Source of the DNA: an uncultured Opitutia bacterium
GTDB lineage: Bacteria > Verrucomicrobiota > Verrucomicrobiia > Opitutales > UBA953
Direction: 5' to 3'
DNA length: 64,000 bases
NCBI GenBank assembly: GCA_945957395.1
Contig: CAMFKE010000001.1
Location: 356,915 to 420,914, forward strand
The position numbers and the translations under genes were made by a program. Below, one piece after another: positions 37,810 through 49,442 of this stretch (position 1 is the stretch's first letter; the number at the start of each line of letters is the position of its first letter). Under the pieces are notes generated by a model. That model was given only the letters and a program-made list of their open reading frames with translations. It made no database searches and was not told the origin of the DNA.

Positions 37810-38820
37810 ATGTTCTTCCCCTCCGAGTCCCCGCGTTTTCTCGCCCTCATCGAATCGCTGCGCGGGCGCAAGGTCGCCGTGCTCGGCCACATGCGCCCCG
37901 ACGGCGACTGCATCGGCTCGCAGGTGGCGCTGTGCCGCATGCTGCGCGCCGCGGGCATCGACGCGGTGTGCGTGAACCACCACGCCGTGCCGCGCACGCT
38001 CAAGGCGTTCGTGGGCGACACCCCGTTCCTGCACGAGAACGACTTCGTGCCGGAGGGTCGCTGCGCGGTGTCCGTGGACTGCGCCGACCTCACGCGCATC
38101 GGCAAGGAACTCGTCGCCATGTTCCCCGAGGGCCTCGCGGGCAACATCGACCACCACCTTTCCAACACCCGTTTCGCCCGCGAGAACATCGTGGTCGACC
38201 ACACCGCGGCGGCCGCGCACCTGCTCGCCGGCATGGCGTTCGACCTGGGCCTGCCGCTGGACGCGGTGAGCGCGCAGGCGCTCTATGTGGGCATCGCCAC
38301 CGACACCGGCCAGTTCCGCTTCCGCTCCGCCACGCCCGAGGTGTTCGACATTGCGGCGCGCCTGGTGCGCCTCGGCGCGAGCCCGGCGGACGCCTCGGCC
38401 AGTCTGTACGAGAAGGACACCTTCGGCCGGCTCGACCTGCTGGGCCGTTTCCTGGAATCGCTCACCCTGCACGAGGGCGGACGCGTCTGCTCCGGCGTCA
38501 TCCCGCTGGGCACCTTCGAGGCCACCGGCACGACCAAGGAGGACACCGAGGGCCTCGTCGACTACCCGCGCTGTATCGAAGGCGTGGATATCGCCGTGCT
38601 CCTGGAGGAGATGACCGACGGCGTGAAGGGCTCCCTGCGCGCCAAGGATCCCGTGTACCGGCTCGACCTGCTCGCCTCCAAACTCAACGGCGGAGGCCAC
38701 GCGCTGGCCGCCGGCTTCAACCTGCGCGGCGCCTCGCTCTCCGGCGACAAGCCGCGCATCCTCGCCGCCATCGCCGAGCACCTGCGCTCCACCGACGCCG
38801 CCCGCGACCGCGAAAGCTGA
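37810..38820 (+). CDS. nrnA: DHH-family phosphoesterase NrnA (nanoRNase/pAp phosphatase)
   Basis: NrnA degrades oligoribonucleotides of two to five bases and dephosphorylates pAp. The 336-residue protein has the DHH domain motifs GHMRPDGDCIGSQVAL, SVDCADLTRIG, NIDHHLSNTRFA and a C-terminal DHHA1 domain with KLNGGGHALAAGF. The metal-binding Asp and His residues are all visible. It lies between rbfA and truB in the order common in many bacteria, which supports the name. The gap to rbfA is about 120 bases and to truB about 125 bases, where heptad-like repeats occur. Confidence 0.92.
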   Translation: MFFPSESPRFLALIESLRGRKVAVLGHMRPDGDCIGSQVALCRMLRAAGIDAVCVNHHAVPRTLKAFVGDTPFLHENDFVPEGRCAVSVDCADLTRIGKELVAMFPEGLAGNIDHHLSNTRFARENIVVDHTAAAAHLLAGMAFDLGLPLDAVSAQALYVGIATDTGQFRFRSATPEVFDIAARLVRLGASPADASASLYEKDTFGRLDLLGRFLESLTLHEGGRVCSGVIPLGTFEATGTTKEDTEGLVDYPRCIEGVDIAVLLEEMTDGVKGSLRAKDPVYRLDLLASKLNGGGHALAAGFNLRGASLSGDKPRILAAIAEHLRSTDAARDRES

Positions 38821-38944
38821 GCCGCCCCGCCGATTCGCCGGCGCATTTTAGGACGAAGGGGCGCACGCGTCGCCTACGGCGCATGCGTGCGCGGCCCGGT
38901 CGTCCCTTCCGCCTTCACCCTTAGCCTTTCGTCCTTCCTCTCCC

Positions 38945-39673
38945 ATGAATCCCTCCCCGAACGAACCCGATGGCGTCCTGCTCGTGGACAAGCCGCAGGG
39001 CATCACCTCGCACGATGTCGTCGACCGCGTGCGCCGACTCTTCCGCACGCGTCGCGTGGGCCACGCCGGCACGCTCGACCCGATGGCCACCGGCCTGCTC
39101 GTCATCCTGGTGGGCAAGGCCTGCAAGGCCTCCCAGTACCTGATGAGCCAGGAGAAGGAGTACCTCGCCACGGTGAAGTTCGGCGAGATCACCGACTCTC
39201 AGGACGCCGACGGCGAGGTGATCGAGACGCGCCCGGTGCCGGAGGACCTTTCGGCGGAAAACATCCGCGCGGCGATGAAGGGCATGCTGGGCGACCAGTA
39301 CCAGACGCCGCCGATGTTCTCGGCCAAGAAGATCAAGGGCGTGCCGCTGTACAAGCTGGCGCGCAAGGGCGAGGAGGTGGAGCGCGAGGCGCGCTTCATC
39401 CGCGTGGAGCGCTTCGACCTGCTCGCGTTCCGCTCGCCCGAGGCCGACTTCATCGTGAAGTGCACCAAGGGCACCTATGTGCGCACGCTCGCCCACGACC
39501 TCGCCAACAAGATCGGCCCCGGCGGACACCTCGTGGCGCTGCGCCGCACCGTCTCCGGCGAGGCCAATGTGGCGGACGCCGCCACGCTCGAGGCGCTCGA
39601 CGCGCTCGACTACCCGGCTCGCGTGGCGCGCCTCGTGCCGGCGCGCAACCTGGTGCCCATCAACGCCCTGTAA
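38945..39673 (+). CDS. truB: tRNA pseudouridine-55 synthase TruB
   Basis: TruB converts U55 of the tRNA T loop into pseudouridine. The 242-residue protein contains [22 protein letters not shown], the catalytic-Asp motif [16 protein letters not shown], and [25 protein letters not shown] further motif is [28 protein letters not shown]. It lacks a clear C-terminal PUA domain and is shorter than E. coli TruB, which is common. It ends the rbfA-nrnA-truB cluster and a perfect terminator follows. Confidence 0.95.
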   Translation: MNPSPNEPDGVLLVDKPQGITSHDVVDRVRRLFRTRRVGHAGTLDPMATGLLVILVGKACKASQYLMSQEKEYLATVKFGEITDSQDADGEVIETRPVPEDLSAENIRAAMKGMLGDQYQTPPMFSAKKIKGVPLYKLARKGEEVEREARFIRVERFDLLAFRSPEADFIVKCTKGTYVRTLAHDLANKIGPGGHLVALRRTVSGEANVADAATLEALDALDYPARVARLVPARNLVPINAL

Positions 39674-39705
39674 CCCCCTGTGGGCGCCCCGCTTGGGGCG
39701 GAAAT

Positions 39706-39737
39706 GAAAGCTCCCGGCGCATGAGCCGGGAGCTTTC
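39706..39737. terminator. Terminator between truB and the peptide-transporter operon
   Basis: 13-base arms (39706-39718 and 39725-39737) pair perfectly and T runs follow on the plus strand. It lies between convergent units. Confidence 0.9.
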
Positions 39738-39743
39738 GTTTTT

Positions 39744-40724
<981 letters not shown>

Positions 40725-40768
40725 CGGTTGTCTTTCCGGTGTTCTGTTTTCGGTTTTTCCGTATCCGT

Positions 40769-41782
<1,014 letters not shown>

Positions 41783-41887
41783 TCTGGGAAGGGGTTTGGT
41801 CGGAGGTCACGCGGGGGAGATTCGAGAGGGGATGGGCGAGGAGGCGTCCTCGCATCCCGAATCTTTCATCTCGCATCGCGTGGGTTT

Positions 41888-43867
41888 TCAGTCGGCGCGG
41901 TAGGTGTCGTAAACGCGGGTGGAGGGGCCGAAGGAGCGGCCGGACTTCATGGCGGCCTCGGTCTCCTCCTTGATCTTCGGGTCGATCCAGAAGAGGCCGA
42001 AAACGAAGGGGTCGTCGCTGCGCTTGGCGTCGAAGTTTTCGGGGAAGCGAACCCAGCGCCAGGAGGCGAGGCGGTAGCCGGGGATGCAGAAGCCGGGGAT
42101 GAACACGGCTTTGTCGTGGAGGCGGCGCTGCATGGCCTTGGACAGCTTCACCATCTCCTCCTCGTCGGTGAGGTCGCGGAAGCGGTCGATCATCGCGCTC
42201 ATCTGCGGGTCGCGCAGCAGCGTGATGTTGTTGGTCTGCCGGCGGATCTTGCCCGCCGCGTCCACGGCGTTCTCGTCGTGGAAGCCCTGGCGGAAGTCGG
42301 GCCAGAGACCGCCGGTGCCCCAGGCCCAGAAGACGATCTCGTGGTTCTTCTCCATCACCTCCTTGTACATGGTGGTGCGCTCCAGCGCGCGCGGCACGAA
42401 CTCCACGCCGGCCTTGCGCGCGGAGTCGATGAACGCCGGCAGCATCTTTTTGCGGTCGCCGTCGTCGATGAGCAGCTTGAAGGAGAGCCTGCGCCCCTCG
42501 GCGTTCACCAGGATGCCGTCGGGGCCGCGCTTGGTGAAGCCGGCCTTGGCGAAGTGGGCCATGGCGCGGTCGGGGTCGAAGGGGCGCGCCTTGATGGAGG
42601 TGTCGGTGTACTTGCCGTAGCCCTGCGCGTACTGGTTGAGCCGGTCGTAGTCGGCGCGGTAGTAGGTGTTGATCACGCGCTGCCAGTCGGTGGCGTGGTG
42701 CAGGCCCACGCGCACATCGAGGTTGTCCAGCGGGGGCTTGGCGGTGTTGAGGTAGAAGCCGTAGGGGGGGCGGGGGAAGTCGTTGTAGAACACCGACTTG
42801 GCGATCCAGCCCTTCTTGACCGGCTCCTTGTCGTTGAGCCCGTACCAGTACTTGGGGCCCTGGATCATCATGAGGTCCTGCTGGCCGGAGAGGAAGATCT
42901 GCACGGATTTCTCCGTCTCGCGCACCACCTTGAGCACGATCTTCTCAGGGTTGTATCGGTTTCTCAGATACCGGTGAGAGTCGCCCCACCAGCGCTCCAC
43001 GCGGGTGAGCGTGACGGACTGCTCGGTGCGGTCGTCGCCCGGCAGCAGCACATACGGACCGGGCACCGGCTCGAACCGGCGCTGGTAGCGCGAGACGAAG
43101 TCCGGGCCGAGTTCGCGGTAGAAGTGGCGCGGGGTCGGGGAGAGGGCGGCGAAGACGAGCGGGTCGGGCTTGGGGGAGGGCAGGGTGACGGCCAGCGTGT
43201 AATCGTCGTAGCGCGTGATGCTTTCGAACTCCTTGCCGTAGTAGTCGGCGCTCCAGAGGTCGTTGAGGTGCGGGCACTGCGCGCGGAAGAAGGTGAAGAG
43301 GAAGTCGGCCGCGGTGATGGGCTGTCCGTCGTTGAAGCGCGCGTCCTCGCGCAGGCGGAAGTACACGGTGCGCCTGTCCGGGGAGATTGCCCAGGCCTTG
43401 GCCAGTTCGGGGATGTGCGCCCCAGTGATCGGGTGGAAGCCCACGAGGGCCATCAGTCCGTTGTCGTAGATGTATCCGCGGTAGCCGTGGTTGGAGTTGG
43501 GGCCGTGGCGGCGCAGCGTGGGCGGGTACCCGCCGATGGAGATGGTGACGGTGCCGCCGCGCACGGCCTCGGGCGAGGCGAACTCGGGCTCGTTCTCGCC
43601 GGTCTCCCACTTGAGGTCCTTGGGCAGGTCCTCGGGGGTCTTGAAGATGAAGCGCGCCGGGTTTTCCTTGTAGTGCTGGAGCGCTTCGGGGTGCGTGAAC
43701 ACCTCGCCGGCGCTCATGTCGCGCGGCTGGTAGGCGAAGCCCAGGGCGAAATGCAGAAGGCAGAAGGCGCATAGGGCGGCGCGAATCGCCGGGCGCGCGA
43801 ATCCGCAATCCGCAATCCGCAATCCGCGATCGGTCTTAACGGGGCGTGACATGGGGAAGTGAGTCAT
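41888..43867 (-). CDS. Extracellular peptide-binding protein (family 5, OppA/YejA type)
   Basis: This periplasmic solute receptor delivers peptides to the adjacent permeases. The 659-residue protein carries the family-5 pattern: GGTVTISIGGYPPTLRRHGPNSN, AWAISPDRRTVYFRLREDARFNDGQPITAADFLFTF and MAHFAKAGFTKRGPDGIL. The end of the protein has FPENFDAKRSDDPFVFGLFWID. The YejA-like NGLMALVGFHPITGAHIP supports the YejA branch. The N-terminus is a hydrophobic leader (AALCAFCLLHFALGFA) preceded by the tandem 7-bp repeat that reads GLRIADCGFA. ATGs at 43865-43867 and five codons later both fit. The third gene of the operon in transcription order. Confidence 0.9.
   Translation of the reverse strand: MTHFPMSRPVKTDRGLRIADCGFARPAIRAALCAFCLLHFALGFAYQPRDMSAGEVFTHPEALQHYKENPARFIFKTPEDLPKDLKWETGENEPEFASPEAVRGGTVTISIGGYPPTLRRHGPNSNHGYRGYIYDNGLMALVGFHPITGAHIPELAKAWAISPDRRTVYFRLREDARFNDGQPITAADFLFTFFRAQCPHLNDLWSADYYGKEFESITRYDDYTLAVTLPSPKPDPLVFAALSPTPRHFYRELGPDFVSRYQRRFEPVPGPYVLLPGDDRTEQSVTLTRVERWWGDSHRYLRNRYNPEKIVLKVVRETEKSVQIFLSGQQDLMMIQGPKYWYGLNDKEPVKKGWIAKSVFYNDFPRPPYGFYLNTAKPPLDNLDVRVGLHHATDWQRVINTYYRADYDRLNQYAQGYGKYTDTSIKARPFDPDRAMAHFAKAGFTKRGPDGILVNAEGRRLSFKLLIDDGDRKKMLPAFIDSARKAGVEFVPRALERTTMYKEVMEKNHEIVFWAWGTGGLWPDFRQGFHDENAVDAAGKIRRQTNNITLLRDPQMSAMIDRFRDLTDEEEMVKLSKAMQRRLHDKAVFIPGFCIPGYRLASWRWVRFPENFDAKRSDDPFVFGLFWIDPKIKEETEAAMKSGRSFGPSTRVYDTYRAD
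43800..43827. repeat. Four tandem copies of AATCCGC
   Basis: A perfect 7-bp tandem array lies inside the leader region of the peptide-binding protein gene, encoding the RIADCG-type low-complexity stretch. Confidence 0.9.
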
Positions 43868-43885
43868 GGCGTTGTTCGGCGCGCG

Positions 43886-45214
43886 TTACGCGTAGGTGGT
43901 GTATTTCTTCGGGTCGTAGGCGTCGCGGATGGCTTCGCCCACGAAGGAGACGAGCAGCATGAGGGCGACGAGGCAGACGGTGACGCTGGAGAAGATCCAC
44001 CAGGCGTCGAAGTTGTCCTTCCCCTGCTGGAGCAGTTCGCCCCAGCTGGGCTCGGTGGGCGGCAGGCCGAAGCCGAGGAAGTCCAGCGAGGTGAGCGTGG
44101 TGGCCACGGCGGCGACGCTGAAGGGCACGAAGGTGACGATGGTGGAGAGCGTGTTGGGCAGGATGTGGCGGAAGATGATGCGCGCGTCGCCGGCGCCCAG
44201 CAGGCGCACCGCGTTCACATACTCGCGGTTCTTTTCGCGGTAGACGCCGGTGCGCACATAGTAGGTCATGCCGATCCACGAGGTGGACACGATGATGAGC
44301 ATGAGCCACAGCAGGTTGGGCACGACGATGGAGGCCAGGAAGATGATCAGGTACAGCGACGGGATGTTCGACCAGATCTCGATGCCGCGCTGGGCGAGCA
44401 TGTCGAAGCGGCCGCCGTAGTAGCCCATGACGCACCCCACGGCGATGCCGATGGCGTAGGTGAAGGCCATGTAGATGACGCTCGCGGCGATGATGATGCG
44501 GAATCCGCCGTAGAGGCGCGCCAGCACATCGCGGCCCGATTCGTCGGTGCCCAGCAGGTGCCCGTCCAGTCCGGGGCGCGCGGGGTTGACGACATAGGTG
44601 CGCAGGGCGGAGAGCTCGTTGGCGGTGACGACCGGGCGGACCTTGGGAGCCAGGGGCGTGTGCGACTTGAGGACGCCGTCCTCCCACACCGCCTTCTCCA
44701 CGAGGTTGCCGCGGCTGTCGAAGCCGCGCATCTCGCCGTTGAAGCGCCCGTCGGTGACGGTCCACACGCGACGGCGCGAGCCGTTGTCATGCAGGGTGAA
44801 CACGCGGCTTTCGGCGATGGGGCCCTTGGCGCCGGACATGTGCAGGCGTCCGTCGCGCGTTTCCACGGGCTGGTTGACCTCGCAGAACTCGGTGGGGCCG
44901 AAGGGGACCGGCGGCATGAGCACGAAGTTGTCGGCGCCCTCGGCGGCGAACTTGTCGCGCAGGGCGCGGTAGTTGGTCTCGTAACCGTAATCGAGGCCGA
45001 ACTCGGTGCCGGGGATGATGTCGGAATTCAGGGCGGGGAAGCGGTACTGACCGTCGTATTTCACGAGCAGCGCGCGGTTGCCCACCAGCAGGGGGCCGAG
45101 GGCCGCGAGGAAAAGCAGGAAGCCCAGGATGAGGAAGGAATACCAGCCGCGCCGCATGGACCGGAAGCGCTTGAGGCGCCGGCGCGTGATGGGGTTGAGT
45201 TCGAAACGGAACAT
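43886..45214 (-). CDS. Peptide ABC transporter permease (OppC/YejE type)
   Basis: The 442-residue inner-membrane permease starts MFRFELNPITRRRLKRFRSMRRGWYSF. A single helix (FLILGFLLFLAALGPLLVG) leads to a large periplasmic insert of about 170 residues. Five more helices and the EAA loop AVRLLGAGDARIIFRHILPNTLSTIVTF follow, and the C-terminal SLDFLGFGLPPTEPSWGELLQQG is an OppC/YejE hallmark. It partners the upstream YejB-like permease. The start at 45212-45214 is chosen because the upstream frame is low-complexity repeat sequence. Confidence 0.92.
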   Translation of the reverse strand: MFRFELNPITRRRLKRFRSMRRGWYSFLILGFLLFLAALGPLLVGNRALLVKYDGQYRFPALNSDIIPGTEFGLDYGYETNYRALRDKFAAEGADNFVLMPPVPFGPTEFCEVNQPVETRDGRLHMSGAKGPIAESRVFTLHDNGSRRRVWTVTDGRFNGEMRGFDSRGNLVEKAVWEDGVLKSHTPLAPKVRPVVTANELSALRTYVVNPARPGLDGHLLGTDESGRDVLARLYGGFRIIIAASVIYMAFTYAIGIAVGCVMGYYGGRFDMLAQRGIEIWSNIPSLYLIIFLASIVVPNLLWLMLIIVSTSWIGMTYYVRTGVYREKNREYVNAVRLLGAGDARIIFRHILPNTLSTIVTFVPFSVAAVATTLTSLDFLGFGLPPTEPSWGELLQQGKDNFDAWWIFSSVTVCLVALMLLVSFVGEAIRDAYDPKKYTTYA

Positions 45215-45231
45215 GGCCGAAAGGAGGTGAA

Positions 45232-45305
45232 AAGGTGACGGGTGTCGGGTGGTAGGTTTGGGGCGGATACAGGTCGGATGGATCCGCCTTCCACCGGTCA
45301 CCCGG
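45232..45305. repeat. Imperfect palindrome of heptad-like units
   Basis: The left half contains GGTGTCGGGTGGTAGG and GCGGAT; the right half repeats them in inverse order. It lies between two permease genes of the same operon and probably forms a hairpin in the mRNA. Confidence 0.65.
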
Positions 45306-45307
45306 TG

Positions 45308-46774
45308 TTACTTGTCGAAGCGGATGCGCGGGTCCACCAGGGCCACGCAGATGTCGGAGAGGATGTTGCCGATGAGCAGCAGCAGCGACGCGAAGAGCAG
45401 GTTGGCCAGGAACACCGGGTAGTCGCGGCCCACGAGCGAGCTGAAGCTGAGCAGGCCGAAGCCGTCGATGTCGAACACGCGCTCGATGAGGAAGCTGCCC
45501 GTGAGGATGACGCCCAGGTTGTTGCCGAAGCCGGTGGCCAGAGGCACGAGGCTGTTGCGGAAGGCGTGGCGCATGACGGCCTTGCGGAACGACACGCCCT
45601 TGGCCACCGCGGTGCGCACATAGTCGGAGCCGAGGTTGTCCATGAGGGCGTTCTTCATGAGGATGCTCATGAACGCGAACTGGCCCAGCGTCATGGCGGT
45701 GAGAGGCAGCACCATGTGCCAGGCGTAGTCCTTGAACTTGCCCCACGCGCCCAGGTTGGCGTAGCCCTCGCTCATCAGGCCGGTGTGCGGGAACCAGCCG
45801 AGGTGGAACGCGAACAGGTTCAGCAGGATGATGCCGACCACGAAGCCCGGCACGGCCGAGCCCACGAAGAGCGAGAAGGACGAGGCGCCGTCGAAGAAGC
45901 TGCCGTGTTTGACCGCCTTGCGAACGCCCAGGGGTATGGCCACCGAGTAGGCCAGCAGCATGGAGATGAGGCCGAAGCGCAGCGACACGGGGATCTTCGA
46001 GGCGATCACCTCGGTGACCGGACGCGCGTGGATGAAGCTGTGGCCGAAGTCGCCCTGCAGGATGCCGGAAAACCCGGTGCGGTACACCTTCACGCGCACC
46101 GGCTTGCCCGCCTCCGGCGCCGCGTCGTTTTCCAGGAAAAGGCTGCGCACGAAGCGCAGGCCGGTCGGGTTGTCGTAGTCCGGACGCACCGCCTCGGCGT
46201 GCCAGGTCTCGAGCGCCGCGCGCGCCTGGCGCTCCACCGAAGCGCTGTCCTCGCCGCGCTCCAGCGACCACTCGCGCACCTTCTGCGCCAGATCCTCCGG
46301 CACCCGCACCGCGGCGTGGCCGGATTCGTCCAGGCTCACCCTGGCCTCGAAGGCGAACGAGGTGGTGACGGACACCGCCCAGCCCGGGTCGGTGTTGTCC
46401 AGCCGGGCGACGCGCACGGGCACCTCCAGACGCACGCTCTTGGGGCCGGTCTCGCCGGGAGCGAAGGTGACGCTGCCCTTGGGGGCGAGCTCCTTGGGCT
46501 TCATGCCCAGCCACTCGAAGAAGGCGGGCACGGCGGGCCGGTCGAAGCCGTAAAATTCCTTGAGTCGCGCGACCTCGTCGGGCGAGAGGCTGCCGGAGCT
46601 ACCGGTGTCGCCGCCAACGCGCCCGCCGCGTTTCTCGGCCGCCGCGCGCTTCTCCTCGAGCGCCTGCTCCAGCGGGCCGCCGGGCACGAAGCGCGTGATG
46701 ATGAAGGCGATGAGCAGGATGCCGAAAAGCGTGGGGGGCAGCAGCAGGAGTCGGCGAAGTAGGTAGTGCCTCAT
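45308..46774 (-). CDS. Peptide ABC transporter permease (OppB/YejB type) with large insert
   Basis: The 488-residue permease begins MRHYLLRRLLLLPPTLFGILLIAFIITRFVPGGP, the typical OppB/YejB first helix. It ends with VILTGSFLIERVFDIDGFGLLSF and ANLLFASLLLLIGNILSDICVALVDPRIRF. Between helix 1 and the conserved GDFGHSFIHARPVTEVI there are about 200 residues, including a beta-rich part (RLEVPVRVARLDNTDPGWAVSVTT). E. coli YejB has 364 residues, so an extra periplasmic domain of roughly 120 residues is present. First gene of the transporter operon. Confidence 0.92.
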   Translation of the reverse strand: MRHYLLRRLLLLPPTLFGILLIAFIITRFVPGGPLEQALEEKRAAAEKRGGRVGGDTGSSGSLSPDEVARLKEFYGFDRPAVPAFFEWLGMKPKELAPKGSVTFAPGETGPKSVRLEVPVRVARLDNTDPGWAVSVTTSFAFEARVSLDESGHAAVRVPEDLAQKVREWSLERGEDSASVERQARAALETWHAEAVRPDYDNPTGLRFVRSLFLENDAAPEAGKPVRVKVYRTGFSGILQGDFGHSFIHARPVTEVIASKIPVSLRFGLISMLLAYSVAIPLGVRKAVKHGSFFDGASSFSLFVGSAVPGFVVGIILLNLFAFHLGWFPHTGLMSEGYANLGAWGKFKDYAWHMVLPLTAMTLGQFAFMSILMKNALMDNLGSDYVRTAVAKGVSFRKAVMRHAFRNSLVPLATGFGNNLGVILTGSFLIERVFDIDGFGLLSFSSLVGRDYPVFLANLLFASLLLLIGNILSDICVALVDPRIRFDK

Positions 46775-46943
46775 GGGCTTCGGAAAAAAAGGCGTGGATT
46801 CGGATGTCCCGCGCACCCCTTGCAGGGGGCATGGCGGGGCCGCGGACGGCGTTACGCCGTCAGGGAAGGTCGCCCGCGGGGGGCGTCAACGCCTTACGCT
46901 CCAAAGCCGACCGTTCGCGCCGCAGGCCGGCGCGCACGCGGGA

Positions 46944-48467
46944 TCACTCGCCGAGCAGACGCGCCGAGGCCGGGGCGTCCACGACGCGGCAGGCCTCGAA
47001 GCCGCCGCCGGTGGCGGGCAGTTCGCGCAGGAAGCTCTCGCGCGCGGCGGGTTCGGCGAACTCCAGGCCGATGAGGGCGCGGCCCACGCGCTCGCCGGTG
47101 TAGGCGTAATTGAAATACACGATGTTGGCGCGTCCCTTCACATGGCGCACGAGGAAGTCGTGCAGCGCCCCCTTGCGTTCGAAGAACATGAGGTTGAGGA
47201 ACACCGGGTGCGCCAGCAGCTCGGGCTTGTAGCGGATCACGCGGAACGCCACGTCGTCGTGGCCGGAGACATCCTGGCGCGTGACCTTGTGCGCGTCCAA
47301 CCGCGCGTGCAGCGCGGCCAGCGCGGCGTCGTCTGCGGCCACGCCGATGACGAACCAGGCCTCGCCCGGGTGGCTTTTGCCGTACTGGAACTCCACGATG
47401 TTGGCGTCGCCGAGCACATTCTCCAGCAGGTGCAGCAGGGCGTCGGGGCGCTCGGGGATGCGCACGCGCAGGTGGTGGCGGCGGGCGCCGCCCACATGGC
47501 TGTTACGCGTGATGAAGCCGATCTTGCCGAAGTCGATGTTGGCGCCGGAGATGACCGTCAGCACGCGCTTGCCGCGCAGCGACTCGCCGGCCTTGAGCGC
47601 CGCGGCCACGCCGAGCGCCCCGGAGGTCTCGGGGATGATGCGGTTGGCCTCCCAGAGGGTCTGGATGGCCCAGCATACATCCTCGTTGGAGACCGTCACA
47701 TACTCGTCCACCAGTTCGCGGCACAGCTCGAAGGTGAGCGCGCCCACGCGCTTCACGGCGGTGCCGTCGCAGAAAATGTCCACCTTGGGGATGGCCACGG
47801 GAGCGCCGGCCTTCATGGCGGCGGCCATGCCGGCCTGTTCCTCGCCCTCCACGCCGATGATGCGGATGCCCGGGTACTGGCGCTTCAGCCAGCACGCCGC
47901 GGCCGCGGCCATGCCGCCTCCGCCGATCTGCAGGTACGCCACATCGAACGGGCCCTTGCCGGAGAGCGCCACCTCGTCGGCCAGCGTGCCCTGGCCGGCC
48001 ATGACCTCCAGGTCGTCGTACGGGTGCACGAACACCGCGCCGGTCTTGCGCGACTCCTCCGTGGCGGCCTCGCTGGCCGCGTCGTAGGTGTCGCCGTGCA
48101 GCACGATCTCGACATGCGAGCCGCCGAAGCGGCGCACGGCGGCCTGTTTCACGCCCGGGGTGGGGCGGGGCATATAGATGCGGGCGCGGGTGCCGAGCAG
48201 CCCGGCGGCGAGCGCCACGCCCTGGGCGTGGTTGCCGGCGGAGGCGGTGACCACGCCGCGGGCGCGCTCTTCGGGGGTGAGCTGGGCCATGCGGTTGTAC
48301 GCGCCGCGCCACTTGTAGGCCTTGATGGGGCCGAGGTCCTCGCGCTTCACGAAGAGGCTGAACGGCAGGTCCGCCTTCACCGATTCGAGCGGGGTGGCCG
48401 AACCCACCTCGTAGACGCGCTGTCGGGCGAGGAGGATGGATTCGAAGAGCCGGTCGCGCAGATTCAT
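46944..48467 (-). CDS. ilvA: Threonine ammonia-lyase (threonine deaminase), biosynthetic type
   Basis: IlvA deaminates threonine to 2-oxobutanoate, the first step of isoleucine synthesis. The 507-residue protein has the PLP domain with the lysine in GPIKAYKWRGAYN, TASAGNHAQGVALAAGLLG, a glycine loop LQIGGGGMAAA and TSGALGVAAALKAGE. Two ACT-like regulatory regions follow (residues about 330-420 and 425-505) that would bind isoleucine. The Ile/Val-sensing ends mark the biosynthetic rather than the catabolic enzyme. The ATG at 48465-48467 (MNLRDRLFESILLARQRVYE) is the standard start. It lies upstream of the peptide transporter operon on the same strand. Confidence 0.94.
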   Translation of the reverse strand: MNLRDRLFESILLARQRVYEVGSATPLESVKADLPFSLFVKREDLGPIKAYKWRGAYNRMAQLTPEERARGVVTASAGNHAQGVALAAGLLGTRARIYMPRPTPGVKQAAVRRFGGSHVEIVLHGDTYDAASEAATEESRKTGAVFVHPYDDLEVMAGQGTLADEVALSGKGPFDVAYLQIGGGGMAAAAACWLKRQYPGIRIIGVEGEEQAGMAAAMKAGAPVAIPKVDIFCDGTAVKRVGALTFELCRELVDEYVTVSNEDVCWAIQTLWEANRIIPETSGALGVAAALKAGESLRGKRVLTVISGANIDFGKIGFITRNSHVGGARRHHLRVRIPERPDALLHLLENVLGDANIVEFQYGKSHPGEAWFVIGVAADDAALAALHARLDAHKVTRQDVSGHDDVAFRVIRYKPELLAHPVFLNLMFFERKGALHDFLVRHVKGRANIVYFNYAYTGERVGRALIGLEFAEPAARESFLRELPATGGGFEACRVVDAPASARLLGE

Positions 48468-48565
48468 GGTGCGCACGGGATAGGTGCTACGCTCCGGGGC
48501 GGAAAGACTAAACCGGAGCAAGCCCGCTTCCCGCCCGCGCTTTTTCCCCGGAGGTGGAAACGAAA

Positions 48566-48600
48566 AAACGCCGCCCCGCGTCGAGGCGGGGGCGGCGTTT
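48566..48600 (-). terminator. Intrinsic terminator after the superoxide dismutase gene
   Basis: 12-base arms (48566-48577 and 48589-48600) pair perfectly and a minus-strand T run follows. Confidence 0.88.
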
Positions 48601-48623
48601 CGCGAGTCGGCGAGGCCGGACGA

Positions 48624-49442
48624 TTACTTCTTGCAGCCGCAGGTGGTGCCGCAGGCGCCGGAGGCCTTTTCGATGGCGCGCAGGTAGTTCTCGTTGGCGA
48701 CCTTCCAGTCGACGATCTTCCAGAAGGCGCCGATGTAGTCGGGGCGGCGGTTCTGGTACTTGAGGTAGTAGGCGTGCTCCCACACATCCAGACCGATCAC
48801 GGGGAAGCCGGGGCACTCGGCCACGCCCTTCATGAGCGGGCTGTCCTGGTTGGGCGTCGAGCACACGCACAGGGTCTTGTCGGCCTTCACGCACAGCCAG
48901 GCCCAGCCGGAGCCGAAGCGCGTGGCGCCGGCGGCGGCGAACTTCTCCTTGAACGCGTCGAAGGAGCCGAAGGAGGTCTTGATGGCCTCGGCCAGCTCGC
49001 CCACGGGTTCGCCGCCGCCGTTGGGGCCGATGTGCTTCCAGAAGAAGGCGTGGTTCACATGGCCGCCGCCGTTGTTGCGCACGGCCGTGCGGATGGATTC
49101 CGGCACCAGTGACAGGTCGGAGATGAGCTTGCCGGGGCACTCGGGCGCCTGGAAGCCGGGCTCCTTGGCGAGGGCGGCGTTGAGGTTGGTCACATACGCG
49201 TTGTGGTGCTTGGAGTGGTGGATCTCCATGGTCATCGCGTCGATGTGCGGCTCGAGCGCGGTGTAGGCGTAGGGCAGGGTGGGCAGGGTGTAGCTCATGG
49301 TGGTGCGATTATCGGGTTGGGTGAGTTGTGCGGTTTGCGGAACAGTGGTTTTCTCGCCGGCTTCGGCCCGCTCCGTCAGGAGCGCGCCCAGGGCGGCAAG
49401 GGAGGAAAGTCTCAGGAAATCTCGTCGTGATCGCGTGCTCAT
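48624..49442 (-). CDS. Fe/Mn superoxide dismutase with Tat-like leader and Cys-rich tail
   Basis: The enzyme converts superoxide to oxygen and peroxide. The core (from [21 protein letters not shown]) has the metal ligands in [21 protein letters not shown] and [20 protein letters not shown]. Ahead of it lies an in-frame leader [21 protein letters not shown] with a twin-arginine motif, which would export the folded enzyme. Translation could also start at the internal ATG at 49296-49298 and give a cytosolic form. The C-terminus CGTTCGCKK is an unusual cysteine-rich tail that might bind metal. Whether metal is iron or manganese cannot be told by eye. Confidence 0.92.
   Translation of the reverse strand: MSTRSRRDFLRLSSLAALGALLTERAEAGEKTTVPQTAQLTQPDNRTTMSYTLPTLPYAYTALEPHIDAMTMEIHHSKHHNAYVTNLNAALAKEPGFQAPECPGKLISDLSLVPESIRTAVRNNGGGHVNHAFFWKHIGPNGGGEPVGELAEAIKTSFGSFDAFKEKFAAAGATRFGSGWAWLCVKADKTLCVCSTPNQDSPLMKGVAECPGFPVIGLDVWEHAYYLKYQNRRPDYIGAFWKIVDWKVANENYLRAIEKASGACGTTCGCKK

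Noticed and set aside
37267..38781. 504-codon minus-strand ORF
   Set aside because: Antisense shadow of rbfA and nrnA.
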